Below, in pieces: positions 44,963 through 52,421 of a stretch of DNA of 64,000 bases. The position numbers and the translations under genes are program-made. Source of the stretch: CAMTWZ01 sp041749075 (lineage in GTDB: Bacteria > Bacteroidota > Rhodothermia > Balneolales > HLUCCA01); NCBI GenBank assembly GCA_041749075.1, contig JBGTBY010000016.1, positions 1 through 64,000 of the forward strand, read 5' to 3'. How positions within the stretch are numbered: position 1 is the stretch's first letter; each line of letters begins with the position of its first letter. The notes beneath the pieces are model-generated. The model was not told the DNA's origin. It was given only the letters and a program-made list of their open reading frames with translations, and ran no database searches.

Positions 44963-45252
44963 TGCTTCAGCCAACTCACATCTGATACAACGGCCACGCC
45001 GCCATGGCGTGACAATTCGGACCTCAGCGATTCTTTCACGGCCTCAAAGGCCTCGGTGGTGAGATAACAAATGATCATCACGTTGATGAAGGTTTCGCTG
45101 AGGCCTCTGCCGTCCTGGACGCCGCGATCTCCACGCCCGGACACATCCCGGATCATCGAGTAGTGTTTGATGCCATGTCGTTCGAGAAGAGTCAGAACGG
45201 CCTTCGCTTCCGGATTGATGACAATGATTTCGAGTCTTTTTCGTGCGTCCAT
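44959..45252 (-). CDS. PII-like protein next to SbtA (SbtB-like)
   Basis: A 97-residue protein with the PII ferredoxin-like beta-alpha-beta pattern: RKRLEIIVINPEAKAVLTLL, KHYSMIRDVSGRGDRGVQDG (a T-loop-like segment rich in Gly, Arg and Asp), then SETFINVMIICYLTTEAFEA. Because it sits 2 bp behind a bicarbonate-permease-family gene, it is best explained as the SbtB regulator of SbtA. It lacks the C-terminal cysteine hairpin of cyanobacterial SbtB. Nucleotide binding (cAMP, AMP, ADP) is inferred from the family only. Confidence 0.7.
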   Translation of the reverse strand: MDARKRLEIIVINPEAKAVLTLLERHGIKHYSMIRDVSGRGDRGVQDGRGLSETFINVMIICYLTTEAFEAVKESLRSELSRHGGVAVVSDVSWLKH

Positions 45253-45254
45253 GG

Positions 45255-46199
45255 TCAGAGAATGGTTTGGAGAATGCTCAGATACAACGGAAATCCGACA
45301 ATCAGATTAAACGGAAACGTGATCGCTAGGGACATCGGAACGTAGAGTCCCGCATTCGCACTCGGTATGGCGACCCGTAGCGCAGCAGGCACGGCAATAT
45401 AGGATGCGGACGCGCTGAGTACCGTAAGCAGAAACGCATCTCCTACGGATAGCGAAAGCGCCCATGATAGGGCGATAGCCGCCGCCGCCGACCCTAACGG
45501 GATAAGGATAGAGGCCAATACCGTGATCCAACCCGACTCGCGTAACGCTCGCACTCGCTTGCTGGCCACCAGCCCCATATCCAGTAGAAAGAGCATCAGC
45601 ATACCTTGAAAAATGGATTCGGTGAAGGGTTTGACGCGTTCGAGGGCCGATGAGTCGGCGATGAACCCGATCACCAAAGCACCGAGAATGAGCAGAACAG
45701 AGCCATTTGTGACCGATTCCCAATTGGAATGTCCTTTAGTTTGGACCACGCCCACACTATTGCGTTTATATAACCAAAGCCCGACGATGATGGCCGGTGC
45801 TTCCATAAGGGCAAGAGCTGCGACCATGTGTCCGCCGAAGGCGATGTCGAGCTGGGTGAGGTGGTTCACGGCTGTCACGAACGTGACCGCACTGACCGAC
45901 CCATATGTGGCTGCGATAGCGGCCTTGTCTTCATTCCGATATCGGTTACCTAAGCTGACGTACACGACGAAAGGAATCACTGCCGATAGAAGTACTGCCA
46001 CGGAAAGGGTGAAAAATATACTTGCCGTAAGTGGATTCGCTGCGATTTGCACACCGCCTTTCAGTCCGATGCTCATCAACAGGTAGAACGACAGGAACTT
46101 GGAAATCGGTTGTGGAATTTCCATATCCGAATTCACCAACGTCGCGAAAAACCCTAATCCGAAGAAGAGGATGGCGGGGTTGAGTAGATTATCGAACAT
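45255..46199 (-). CDS. sodium-dependent bicarbonate permease-family protein (SbtA-like)
   Basis: A 314-residue membrane protein with about ten helices. The ATG at 46199 (MFDNLLNPAILFFGLGFFAT) is chosen over a 42-codon longer frame that has no membrane logic. SbtA-family parts: FYLLMSIGLKGGVQIA, TYGSVSAVTFVTAVNHL, HMVAALALMEAPAIIVGLWL, LLFLLDMGLVASKRVRAL and YIAVPAALRVAIPSANAGLY. It is shorter than cyanobacterial SbtA in the central cytoplasmic loop. The upstream residues overlap the DinB gene region by position only (3 bp from its stop). Role: Na+-driven bicarbonate uptake, probably controlled by the PII-like protein. Confidence 0.88.
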   Translation of the reverse strand: MFDNLLNPAILFFGLGFFATLVNSDMEIPQPISKFLSFYLLMSIGLKGGVQIAANPLTASIFFTLSVAVLLSAVIPFVVYVSLGNRYRNEDKAAIAATYGSVSAVTFVTAVNHLTQLDIAFGGHMVAALALMEAPAIIVGLWLYKRNSVGVVQTKGHSNWESVTNGSVLLILGALVIGFIADSSALERVKPFTESIFQGMLMLFLLDMGLVASKRVRALRESGWITVLASILIPLGSAAAAIALSWALSLSVGDAFLLTVLSASASYIAVPAALRVAIPSANAGLYVPMSLAITFPFNLIVGFPLYLSILQTIL

Positions 46200-46201
46200 G
46201 C

Positions 46202-46705
46202 TCAGCCGAGTAAGGATTGGATGCGACCGAACTGGACCAAATGCCGTTCGGTGTGGATGATGGTGAACCAAGCCCATTCGCCACGAGTGAGTTGGCCGAA
46301 CAATGGGTGGCCGAACCGAGTGCACAGCACATTCAGATCGGCGGAGGCAACCTCATTGCGGAAGTTTGCCCGCGATTCGGAAAATTTTTGGATCACCTCG
46401 TGGATTTCCATGGCTTCATTGCCCGGAATGAGCATGCCGAAAGCGGAGAGTTTGGACTCGAAATCGCCGAACCGGGTGCGCATTTGATCCACTTTTTCAA
46501 GAGGATCGCGATCGCAGGGTTCGGTGGTGCCTCGTACCACGCGGGTCATGACGGCATCCGAGCGGGTGAGGTGGTCGACCACTTGGGCAAGCGACCAGAC
46601 CGCTGAATTGGGTTTCCGGTTGATGAAATCGGTATCCAGCGCACCGATGGCGTCAAGTACCTCTTGGGTGTTTCGATCGATGGCGGTTAGAACGGAGTCG
46701 GTCAT
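46202..46705 (-). CDS. DinB-superfamily protein
   Basis: A 167-residue four-helix bundle protein of the DinB/YfiT type. The ATG at 46705 overlaps the VOC gene stop by 4 bp (ATGA). Three histidines at the family's metal positions are present: H45 in VVDHL, H151 and H155 in IIHTERHLVQ. Members are nickel- or zinc-binding thiol transferases or unknown. Co-transcribed with the VOC and SbtA-like genes. Confidence 0.85.
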   Translation of the reverse strand: MTDSVLTAIDRNTQEVLDAIGALDTDFINRKPNSAVWSLAQVVDHLTRSDAVMTRVVRGTTEPCDRDPLEKVDQMRTRFGDFESKLSAFGMLIPGNEAMEIHEVIQKFSESRANFRNEVASADLNVLCTRFGHPLFGQLTRGEWAWFTIIHTERHLVQFGRIQSLLG

Positions 46706-47187
46706 AGGGCTTCTTTGATCAAGTCTAAAATATCGAGTGGGCGGGAGACCATTTGAACGGAGCCATCGGCGGAACGAGGCCAATACTCCATGGGATGATC
46801 CCAGTACAATTCGACGCCGTTTTGGTCGGGATCGTCGAGGTAAATGGCATGTGACACGCCATGGTCGGATGAGCCCGTGAGCGGATAATCGGCTTCGACG
46901 AGTCGGCGTACCACGGTGGCGAGGTCGCGCCGGGTGGGGTATAGGATGGCGGTGTGATACAGGCCAGCGCTGTGTTTGGGAGCTGGCGGCGCGCCGAGGC
47001 TCTCCCATGTATTTAAGCCGATATGGTGGTGATAGCCACCGGCCGAAATGAACGCGGCCTGTGCACCAAATTTCTGCATGAGCTGAAAACCAAGCAGGCC
47101 ACAGTAGAAATCCAGCGCACGCTGCAGATCAATCACTTTCAAGTGCACGTGCCCGATGCGGGTATTGGCAGGAATGACATAGTCCAT
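46702..47187 (-). CDS. VOC-family (glyoxalase/dioxygenase-like) protein
   Basis: A 161-residue vicinal-oxygen-chelate protein: IGHVHLKVIDLQRALDFYCG at the start, HHHIGLNTWE, GLYHTAILYP, HAIYLDDPDQNGVELYWDHP. The metal set is H15, the His in GLYHTA and the Glu in VELYW. It resembles CatE-like catechol dioxygenase halves, but a single 160-residue chain of this kind has no predictable substrate. First gene of the leftward VOC-DinB-SbtA-PII group. Confidence 0.88.
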   Translation of the reverse strand: MDYVIPANTRIGHVHLKVIDLQRALDFYCGLLGFQLMQKFGAQAAFISAGGYHHHIGLNTWESLGAPPAPKHSAGLYHTAILYPTRRDLATVVRRLVEADYPLTGSSDHGVSHAIYLDDPDQNGVELYWDHPMEYWPRSADGSVQMVSRPLDILDLIKEAL

Positions 47188-47200
47188 TGGACGTGGAAAT

Positions 47201-47340
47201 GTGAAAGCGTGAAAGCGTGAAAACGTAAAAACGTTGACCTAAATTAGTGATTTCTGAACTACTGATTTGATTTCCGATTCCTGATTTCCGCTTACCTTAC
47301 TGAACGCTTTCACGCTTTCACGTTTTTACGCTTTCACGCT
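47201..47340. repeat. low-complexity inverted repeat (GTGAAAGC family)
   Basis: The left side (47201-47234) iterates GTGAAAGC and GTAAAAAC. The right side (47304-47339) iterates the complement GCTTTCAC with one GTTTTTAC. The middle has TGATTTCC/GATTCC words. It fills the divergent spacer between the VOC and acyl-CoA dehydrogenase genes. Confidence 0.75.
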
Positions 47341-47346
47341 TCTACC

Positions 47347-48480
47347 ATGTTTTTATCCGAAGACGAACGATTCCTCCGCGACGCCGCTGCTGATTTTGCC
47401 ACCCAGATGATCGCCCCTCGAGTTCACGACATGGAAGTCAATTCCAAGCTCGATCCCGATCTGGTCAAAGCCTTTTTCGAGCAAGGACTCATGGGCATCG
47501 ACATCCCCGAAGCGTATCAGGGAAGTGGTGGCACGTTCATGATGTCGATTTTGGCGATCGAAGAGATCTCGAAAGTGGATGCATCCGTCGGCGTGTTCAT
47601 GGATGTTCAGAACACCTTGGTGAACAATGCGTTCCGAACTTGGGGAAATGAGGAGATCAAAACCCGCTTCCTTCCTCGACTGGCGAATGACACGGTTGGT
47701 GCGTATGCCTTATCTGAAACGAGTTCCGGTTCAGACGCCTTCGCCCTGAAATGTCGTGCAGTGAAGAAAGGGGATGAGTATGTGATCAACGGCAACAAAA
47801 TGTGGATCACGAATGGAAATGAGGCGGATATTTTCATTGTGTTCGCGAATGTGAATCCGGATGCCGGATACAAAGGGATCACCGCATTTGTGGTGGAGCG
47901 AGGCATGAAGGGCTTCACGGTCGGACGTAAAGAAGACAAGCTCGGTATCCGGGCGAGTTCCACAACAGAACTGATTTTCGAGGATTGCGTGGTACCATCG
48001 AAGAATATTCTGGGTACGGAAGGAGTCGGGTATAAAGTGGCAATCGAAACCTTGAATGAAGGCCGTATCGGCATAGGGGCTCAAATGATCGGATTGGCGC
48101 AAGGTGCTTTTGCAGCGGCATTGGCCTATTCCAAAGAGCGAAAGCAATTCGGGAAACCGATCAGTTCCTTCCAAGGAATGCAATTCGAACTGGCGAAACT
48201 CGCAACGCGAATTGAAACGGCGAAATTGCTCGTGTACCAAGCGGCGCGACTGAAAGAAGCGGGGCAGCCGTTCCTGAAGGAAGCCGCCATGGCGAAGTAT
48301 TATGCGTCGGAAGTGGCCGAATTAGTGACCTCATCCTGCGTGGAGATCTTCGGCGGATATGGCTATTCGAAAGAATACCCTGCGGAGAAATTTTATCGCG
48401 ACGCAAAAATCGGGAAAATCTACGAAGGCACCAGCTTTATGCAGTTGCAGACTATCGCAAAGTTGATTCTGCAAGACTGA
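47347..48480 (+). CDS. acyl-CoA dehydrogenase (short/branched-chain type)
   Basis: A 377-residue FAD enzyme of beta-oxidation. YALSETSSGSDAFALK and MWITNGNEADIFIVFA are the FAD/substrate signatures; KERKQFGKPISSFQGMQFEL and CVEIFGGYGYSKEYPAEKFY are C-terminal family segments. The catalytic base is E360 in YEGTSFMQL. The place of the base and length fit butyryl/2-methylbutyryl-CoA dehydrogenases. With mutB/meaB nearby it fits breakdown of branched amino acids or fatty acids. Its 3' end overlaps the convergent gene by 29 bp. Confidence 0.94.
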   Translation: MFLSEDERFLRDAAADFATQMIAPRVHDMEVNSKLDPDLVKAFFEQGLMGIDIPEAYQGSGGTFMMSILAIEEISKVDASVGVFMDVQNTLVNNAFRTWGNEEIKTRFLPRLANDTVGAYALSETSSGSDAFALKCRAVKKGDEYVINGNKMWITNGNEADIFIVFANVNPDAGYKGITAFVVERGMKGFTVGRKEDKLGIRASSTTELIFEDCVVPSKNILGTEGVGYKVAIETLNEGRIGIGAQMIGLAQGAFAAALAYSKERKQFGKPISSFQGMQFELAKLATRIETAKLLVYQAARLKEAGQPFLKEAAMAKYYASEVAELVTSSCVEIFGGYGYSKEYPAEKFYRDAKIGKIYEGTSFMQLQTIAKLILQD

Positions 48481-50212
48481 TGTACTCCGAATTGAACTGG
48501 TACTCAGATTTTCTACGGTCCGTGGCATAGACCGTTCGGATGATGTAAGATGCGCCATTCGGCAACGGACAAAACGTCTGCAACCGCGTCTCCAGTTTAT
48601 CCAGCGTCACATTCCGAATTTTCCGGACATAATCCGGACTCGGATGTTTGGGTAGCAAAATCTCATCAACTTCGTCGTTAAGGACCACCTTATTTGACCC
48701 GAGAGCTACAAACAAGAGCAAAGCCAATTGTTTCTCCCGTCCATCAAATTCAATTTGATGTTTTTGATTGTGAATGGCGATGAGTTGTGTGTCGGTTTGT
48801 ATCAGTTTAACAAGTGTGGTTGTCTCATTTTCTATCGAGGAGGCTTTTCGTCTGCGTACCGAGTAAATGATTCCTGATACGAAAATGATAAGAATGCCGA
48901 TGTGCACCACTTGGGAACGCATCAGTCGTTCACCGAACGATTCAATAACCCAAGGTTCGACATCGATGATGTCGGATGGAACAAGAGTCAATTTTGCGAC
49001 AAACACATCGTAGGAGGCATTTTGTTTAGGATTGTTGAAGAACCCATCCATCGCAAATCCAGTCCAGTAGACAGATCCGTTCTTGTGTTTTGTCATGGAG
49101 TGCCCATATGAGAAACGGGATTGAATGTGATGAAAGCTTTCAGGCACCAAACGCCAATTCCGAACTTCGCCAAATACACCCACATCACCCTGAAAATGAA
49201 CGGTGTTGAAAAAGGACCCGTTTGTCCAGCCGGTAAAGAGGAATGAATCGCCACCCGTTGCGATGATCTTTCTCAAAATAAAGTCATTTCCCGGATTGTA
49301 GTAGGTTTTGCGAGCGATCGTACCTGTGTTCCGATCCAACTTGACGATGTAGAAAATTCGGTTGGTGAAGTCATCTTTGCGATCGAAACGGCCATTGCCA
49401 GACCCGCCAGCCAAAACGTGCCCATCATCCGTTAAGCTAATAGAGGCACCGTAATCGTTGAATTGGCTTCCGTAATACTGTCCCCACAGAAACGTACCAT
49501 CTTGATCATATTTCGCCACAAAGGTATCGATCAGACCTGAATTTGGGATTCCGAATAGGCTGTCGCTCATGCTATGGCCCGTTACGTACAGTCCCCCAAG
49601 TTCATCCATAGTAATTTCACGAGCAAGACTGTAGTTATTGGTGGTGATATCGCGTTTCCAAATAACCGAACCTATAGAATCGATTTTGGCAATGAACCCG
49701 AAGTAGTTGGAATCTCTTTCCCGGTTCGCTCTTCCGGTGATCACGTAATGCCCAGAGTCCAATTTAATGAAGTGATAGATGGTCACATTACGACCGATGA
49801 GAACTTGAAAACTGGATACCAGTTCACCGGTGTCGAGTCGAAGTCTTGAAAGGGTCGTACCGATCCGATTGTCGATATTGCTTTCCGTAGCCACAATCAA
49901 GTGGGTATCGTCAACCATTACATGTTGCCCTTCCGAACCCGATCCGAAATCAAATGTCTGTTCCCAAGCCAAATCACCGTTTGGTGTGAACTTGACCAGA
50001 TATAACAATCGTGAGCTTTCATCACCAAGAAGCTGACTATGCCCAGTAGCGTATGAGTTGCCTTGTGAGTCTGTTGCGATCGCATGGCTTCGTTCGACCC
50101 TCATATCGCCAGCTATTGCAATCCACTGCTTCTGGTAACGGAGTTGCTGGGCAAATCCATTGGTCGAGAGTAGCCCAAGTAGTGCAAATTGGAGGATAAA
50201 AAAATTAAGCAT
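48452..50212 (-). CDS. membrane-spanning protein: periplasmic propeller plus cytoplasmic winged-helix-like domain
   Basis: A 586-residue protein with signal peptide (about 1-21), then SBBP/propeller-type repeats (about 25-410: LVKFTPNGDLAWEQTF, FIAKIDSIGSVIWKRD, FVAKYDQDGTFLWGQYYGSQ), one transmembrane helix (434-452) followed by the positive cluster RRRK, and a cytoplasmic domain (about 485-565). That domain reads IEFDGREKQLALLLFVA, VVLNDEVDEILLPKH, DYVRKIRNVTLDKLETRLQ and IIRTVY, the order of an OmpR/SARP-like winged helix. It therefore looks like a one-component transmembrane regulator that senses outside with a propeller. I know of no named family with certainty. Confidence 0.7.
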   Translation of the reverse strand: MLNFFILQFALLGLLSTNGFAQQLRYQKQWIAIAGDMRVERSHAIATDSQGNSYATGHSQLLGDESSRLLYLVKFTPNGDLAWEQTFDFGSGSEGQHVMVDDTHLIVATESNIDNRIGTTLSRLRLDTGELVSSFQVLIGRNVTIYHFIKLDSGHYVITGRANRERDSNYFGFIAKIDSIGSVIWKRDITTNNYSLAREITMDELGGLYVTGHSMSDSLFGIPNSGLIDTFVAKYDQDGTFLWGQYYGSQFNDYGASISLTDDGHVLAGGSGNGRFDRKDDFTNRIFYIVKLDRNTGTIARKTYYNPGNDFILRKIIATGGDSFLFTGWTNGSFFNTVHFQGDVGVFGEVRNWRLVPESFHHIQSRFSYGHSMTKHKNGSVYWTGFAMDGFFNNPKQNASYDVFVAKLTLVPSDIIDVEPWVIESFGERLMRSQVVHIGILIIFVSGIIYSVRRRKASSIENETTTLVKLIQTDTQLIAIHNQKHQIEFDGREKQLALLLFVALGSNKVVLNDEVDEILLPKHPSPDYVRKIRNVTLDKLETRLQTFCPLPNGASYIIRTVYATDRRKSEYQFNSEYISLAESTLR

Positions 50213-50391
50213 TGGGGTCTGAACGAAAGCGACACGTCTTAAGCCTGAGTATAGTGTATTCTAAGCTTTTAAACAAAGGGTTCGGTTCGGGTTCGCATTC
50301 GGTTCGGATTCAGGCTTCTTATCCCACTATCGGCAAGATACATTGTAGGAATAGTTAAGAAGACACGATCTAGAGACGCGCTAAGCGTATG

Positions 50392-50427
50392 ACCCCATAA
50401 TCCTGAATCCGATTGTGGGGTTTTTTT
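50392..50427 (+). terminator. orphan Rho-independent terminator on the plus strand
   Basis: ACCCCATAATC and GATTGTGGGGT form a stem with a short CTGAATCC loop, followed by TTTTTTT on the plus strand. Both flanking genes are on the minus strand, so it would end a plus-strand transcript starting in 50213-50391, a candidate small RNA. That spacer otherwise shows only GGTTCGG words (50280-50312). Confidence 0.6.
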
Positions 50428-50818
50428 ATGGCCTCCGGTTGCCCCTCATCACGCGTCTGGCCAACAATTGCCACTCGTTCAATTGATCTTCAGTTAAGAA
50501 GACGGATAGCTCATTTCGTAATGAGTCGGTTTCCGATCGCATCGTCTCATCCAATTCTTCTCTAGCCGAATTCATAAGCGTGCGCGTCTTGCGCCGATGC
50601 GCATCCAAGGTCTCAAAGAACCGAATTTCTTGCTCTGGTGTCAAATTCAGTTTCGTCACCACGTGGTTTCGGAACTGCCCTTCGCGATCACTTCGTGTTC
50701 GCTCGGTTCGCACCTCTTGCTGGTTTGCCACCGGATAAATCAAATAACCGGCAACGAGTCCCACGCTGAAGGTGATGACAAACAGTAACGCAATTCGGAA
50801 GGGTTGAATGGGTGTCAT
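50426..50818 (-). CDS. membrane-anchored Spy/CpxP-like protein
   Basis: A 130-residue protein with an N-terminal membrane helix (IALLFVITFSVGLVAGYLIY) and a helical periplasmic part with two LTxxQ-like motifs (LNLTPEQEIRF and FLTEDQLNEW), the mark of Spy/CpxP/CnrX-type proteins. These act as periplasmic chaperones or metal sensors. It is the last gene of the ECF sigma operon, 2 bp after the anti-sigma gene, in the place of the sensor CnrX in cobalt/nickel systems. Confidence 0.75.
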   Translation of the reverse strand: MTPIQPFRIALLFVITFSVGLVAGYLIYPVANQQEVRTERTRSDREGQFRNHVVTKLNLTPEQEIRFFETLDAHRRKTRTLMNSAREELDETMRSETDSLRNELSVFLTEDQLNEWQLLARRVMRGNRRP

Positions 50819-50820
50819 GC

Positions 50821-51123
50821 TTAGTCCAATACGTGTGTGTAATCAGGGATAGTGGACGATAGGAAATCGCCACGGTCTGTGCCCAGCACATCATGCAGTT
50901 CCGTCTCGAAGGTGGGTTCGTCAACGTTCGTCATCTTCACGTTCAAGACGATGACGATCGCCAAGGTGGCGGCTAATCCTACAGAGATGCGGCGGCTGAA
51001 TATCGTCCAAATCGCATCAAACGGATCATTTTGCATCGCGTCAATCTTCGAACGCAATTTCCCGACCGCCCAAGGCGACGGACTAACATCTTCATAGAGT
51101 TGCTTCAGATTTGGATCGTTCAT
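50821..51123 (-). CDS. small anti-sigma factor-like membrane protein
   Basis: A 100-residue protein with a helical N-terminal cytoplasmic part (about 1-45), one membrane helix (VGLAATLAIVIVLNV, about 48-62) and a short outside part. No zinc-binding HxxxCxxC is present. Its ATG overlaps the sigma gene stop by 4 bp. Size, topology and position identify it as the anti-sigma factor that holds the ECF sigma at the membrane. Confidence 0.75.
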   Translation of the reverse strand: MNDPNLKQLYEDVSPSPWAVGKLRSKIDAMQNDPFDAIWTIFSRRISVGLAATLAIVIVLNVKMTNVDEPTFETELHDVLGTDRGDFLSSTIPDYTHVLD

Positions 51124-51647
51124 GGTCTTATTCCTAAATGAGTCAACCGCTCGCGGAGAATCCGCTTCGCATAAAATAACCGACTTTTCAAGGTGCCCTC
51201 CGGCGTACCGGTGATGGCAGAAATATCCGAATAGGATAATTCCTCCACTTCCCGGAGAATCAAGATCGACCGATAGGGCTCTTCCAAGGCAGTGATGGTT
51301 CGACGAAGGACATCCCTCAATTCTTTGGAGTCATCCCCAATCGGCGATGGATCTGCCGGCTCGATTGTCTCCCCATCATCATGTTGCTTGAAGAACGACA
51401 GCATCGACCTCACTTTTCGTTTCCGGTACGCATCCATCACCGTGTTTCGGGCGATGGTATACAACCACGTTCCGATGCTGCTGTCGCCGTTGTAGGAGTC
51501 GGCCTTTTTCCACGCTTTCAAAAACACATCCTGCGTGATGTCGTCGGCATCCATCCCCGTCCCGTACGTGAGCGCGGAGACCATCCGAAAAATCTTCGGA
51601 TACCAGGTCTCAAGCTCATTCTCCAACGGGTGTTCGGCCTCAGTCAT
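51120..51647 (-). CDS. ECF-family RNA polymerase sigma factor
   Basis: A 175-residue sigma-70-family factor. The ATG at 51647 (MTEAEHPLENELE) is preferred over an upstream ATG. Region 2: MDADDITQDVFLKAWKKAD, IGTWLYTIARNTVMDAYRKR. Region 4: ALEEPYRSILILREVEELSY, SDISAITGTPEGTLKSRLFY. It would transcribe its own operon from the TCAACC-N15-CGTCTA promoter at 52354-52380. Partners: overlapping anti-sigma gene and two Spy-like proteins. Confidence 0.93.
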   Translation of the reverse strand: MTEAEHPLENELETWYPKIFRMVSALTYGTGMDADDITQDVFLKAWKKADSYNGDSSIGTWLYTIARNTVMDAYRKRKVRSMLSFFKQHDDGETIEPADPSPIGDDSKELRDVLRRTITALEEPYRSILILREVEELSYSDISAITGTPEGTLKSRLFYAKRILRERLTHLGIRP

Positions 51648-51694
51648 GATGGAAAGATAACAGGGGATATGGATGGCCGGCGACAGCATATGAA

Positions 51695-52321
51695 TTAGTT
51701 TTGGCGACGTGGTCTACGTTGTGGCTGTTGATGTTGCATTCTCTGACCGCTTTGCGCTTGATGCGCATCGATATACGTTCTGAATATCTGATACTCTTCG
51801 GCAGTCAGCAAGGCTTTCACTTGCTCATTCAAACTGGCTCGTTCCTCATCTTTGACGCTCATGTTTCGTGGCGCCATCGTTGCCATATGGTCATCCATCA
51901 AACGTTTGAGGGATGCTTTTTTGGCGGGATTGAGTTTCATATCGGTCGTCATCCGCTCGAAGTACGTGGACATGAACGCCTGACGGCGGATGCTTTGCTG
52001 CTGGGTCCGTCTCGCTTGATTCGCTTCCCATTCAGCGCGTTGCTCGGGTGTGAGCAGAGCCATAACATCCGCACGATGTTTCGTGGCTAGCTCGGCTTGT
52101 TTTGCTTGAAAATCTTGACGGCTGATGCTGCCGTTACGCAGCTGTACGGTGAGTGCGGTGCGCTCGGCTTGAAACGTGCCAGCCAGTTCGGCGACAGCAG
52201 TTTGTATTTCAGCGGGTAGCGTTTGTATGAAACGCCCGGCATTATTTGGACGTTGTGCCGAAACCGTGATCCATCCGCTTATTGCGGTGATCATGATAAA
52301 TGTGAAGAATCGATTGTTCAT
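51695..52321 (-). CDS. Spy/CpxP-like periplasmic protein
   Basis: A 208-residue exported protein. The start is the ATG at 52321, giving a signal peptide (MNNRFFTFIMITAISGWITVSAQ); the longer frame overlaps the divergent gene. The mature part is helical and charged with the LTxxQ motif (ALLTPEQRAEW) and a second similar repeat (LLTAEEYQIF). First gene of the ECF operon, directly behind the ECF-type promoter, and so probably the stress-induced chaperone output. Confidence 0.8.
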   Translation of the reverse strand: MNNRFFTFIMITAISGWITVSAQRPNNAGRFIQTLPAEIQTAVAELAGTFQAERTALTVQLRNGSISRQDFQAKQAELATKHRADVMALLTPEQRAEWEANQARRTQQQSIRRQAFMSTYFERMTTDMKLNPAKKASLKRLMDDHMATMAPRNMSVKDEERASLNEQVKALLTAEEYQIFRTYIDAHQAQSGQRMQHQQPQRRPRRQN

Positions 52322-52353
52322 AAGAAATCCTACAAGTAATGTGGTTACAAGGA

Positions 52354-52380
52354 TAGACGCGTGAACGCACAGCCGGTTGA
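52354..52380 (-). promoter_or_regulatory. ECF-type promoter of the Spy/sigma operon
   Basis: On the minus strand TCAACC (52380 to 52375), a 15-bp spacer and CGTCTA (52359 to 52354) match the AAC / CGTC pattern of ECF promoters. It lies 33 bp before the Spy-like ATG. Confidence 0.6.
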
Positions 52381-52421
52381 AGGTGTTAGTAAATTTCGTA
52401 CAAGGATAGTAGATTAACCCG

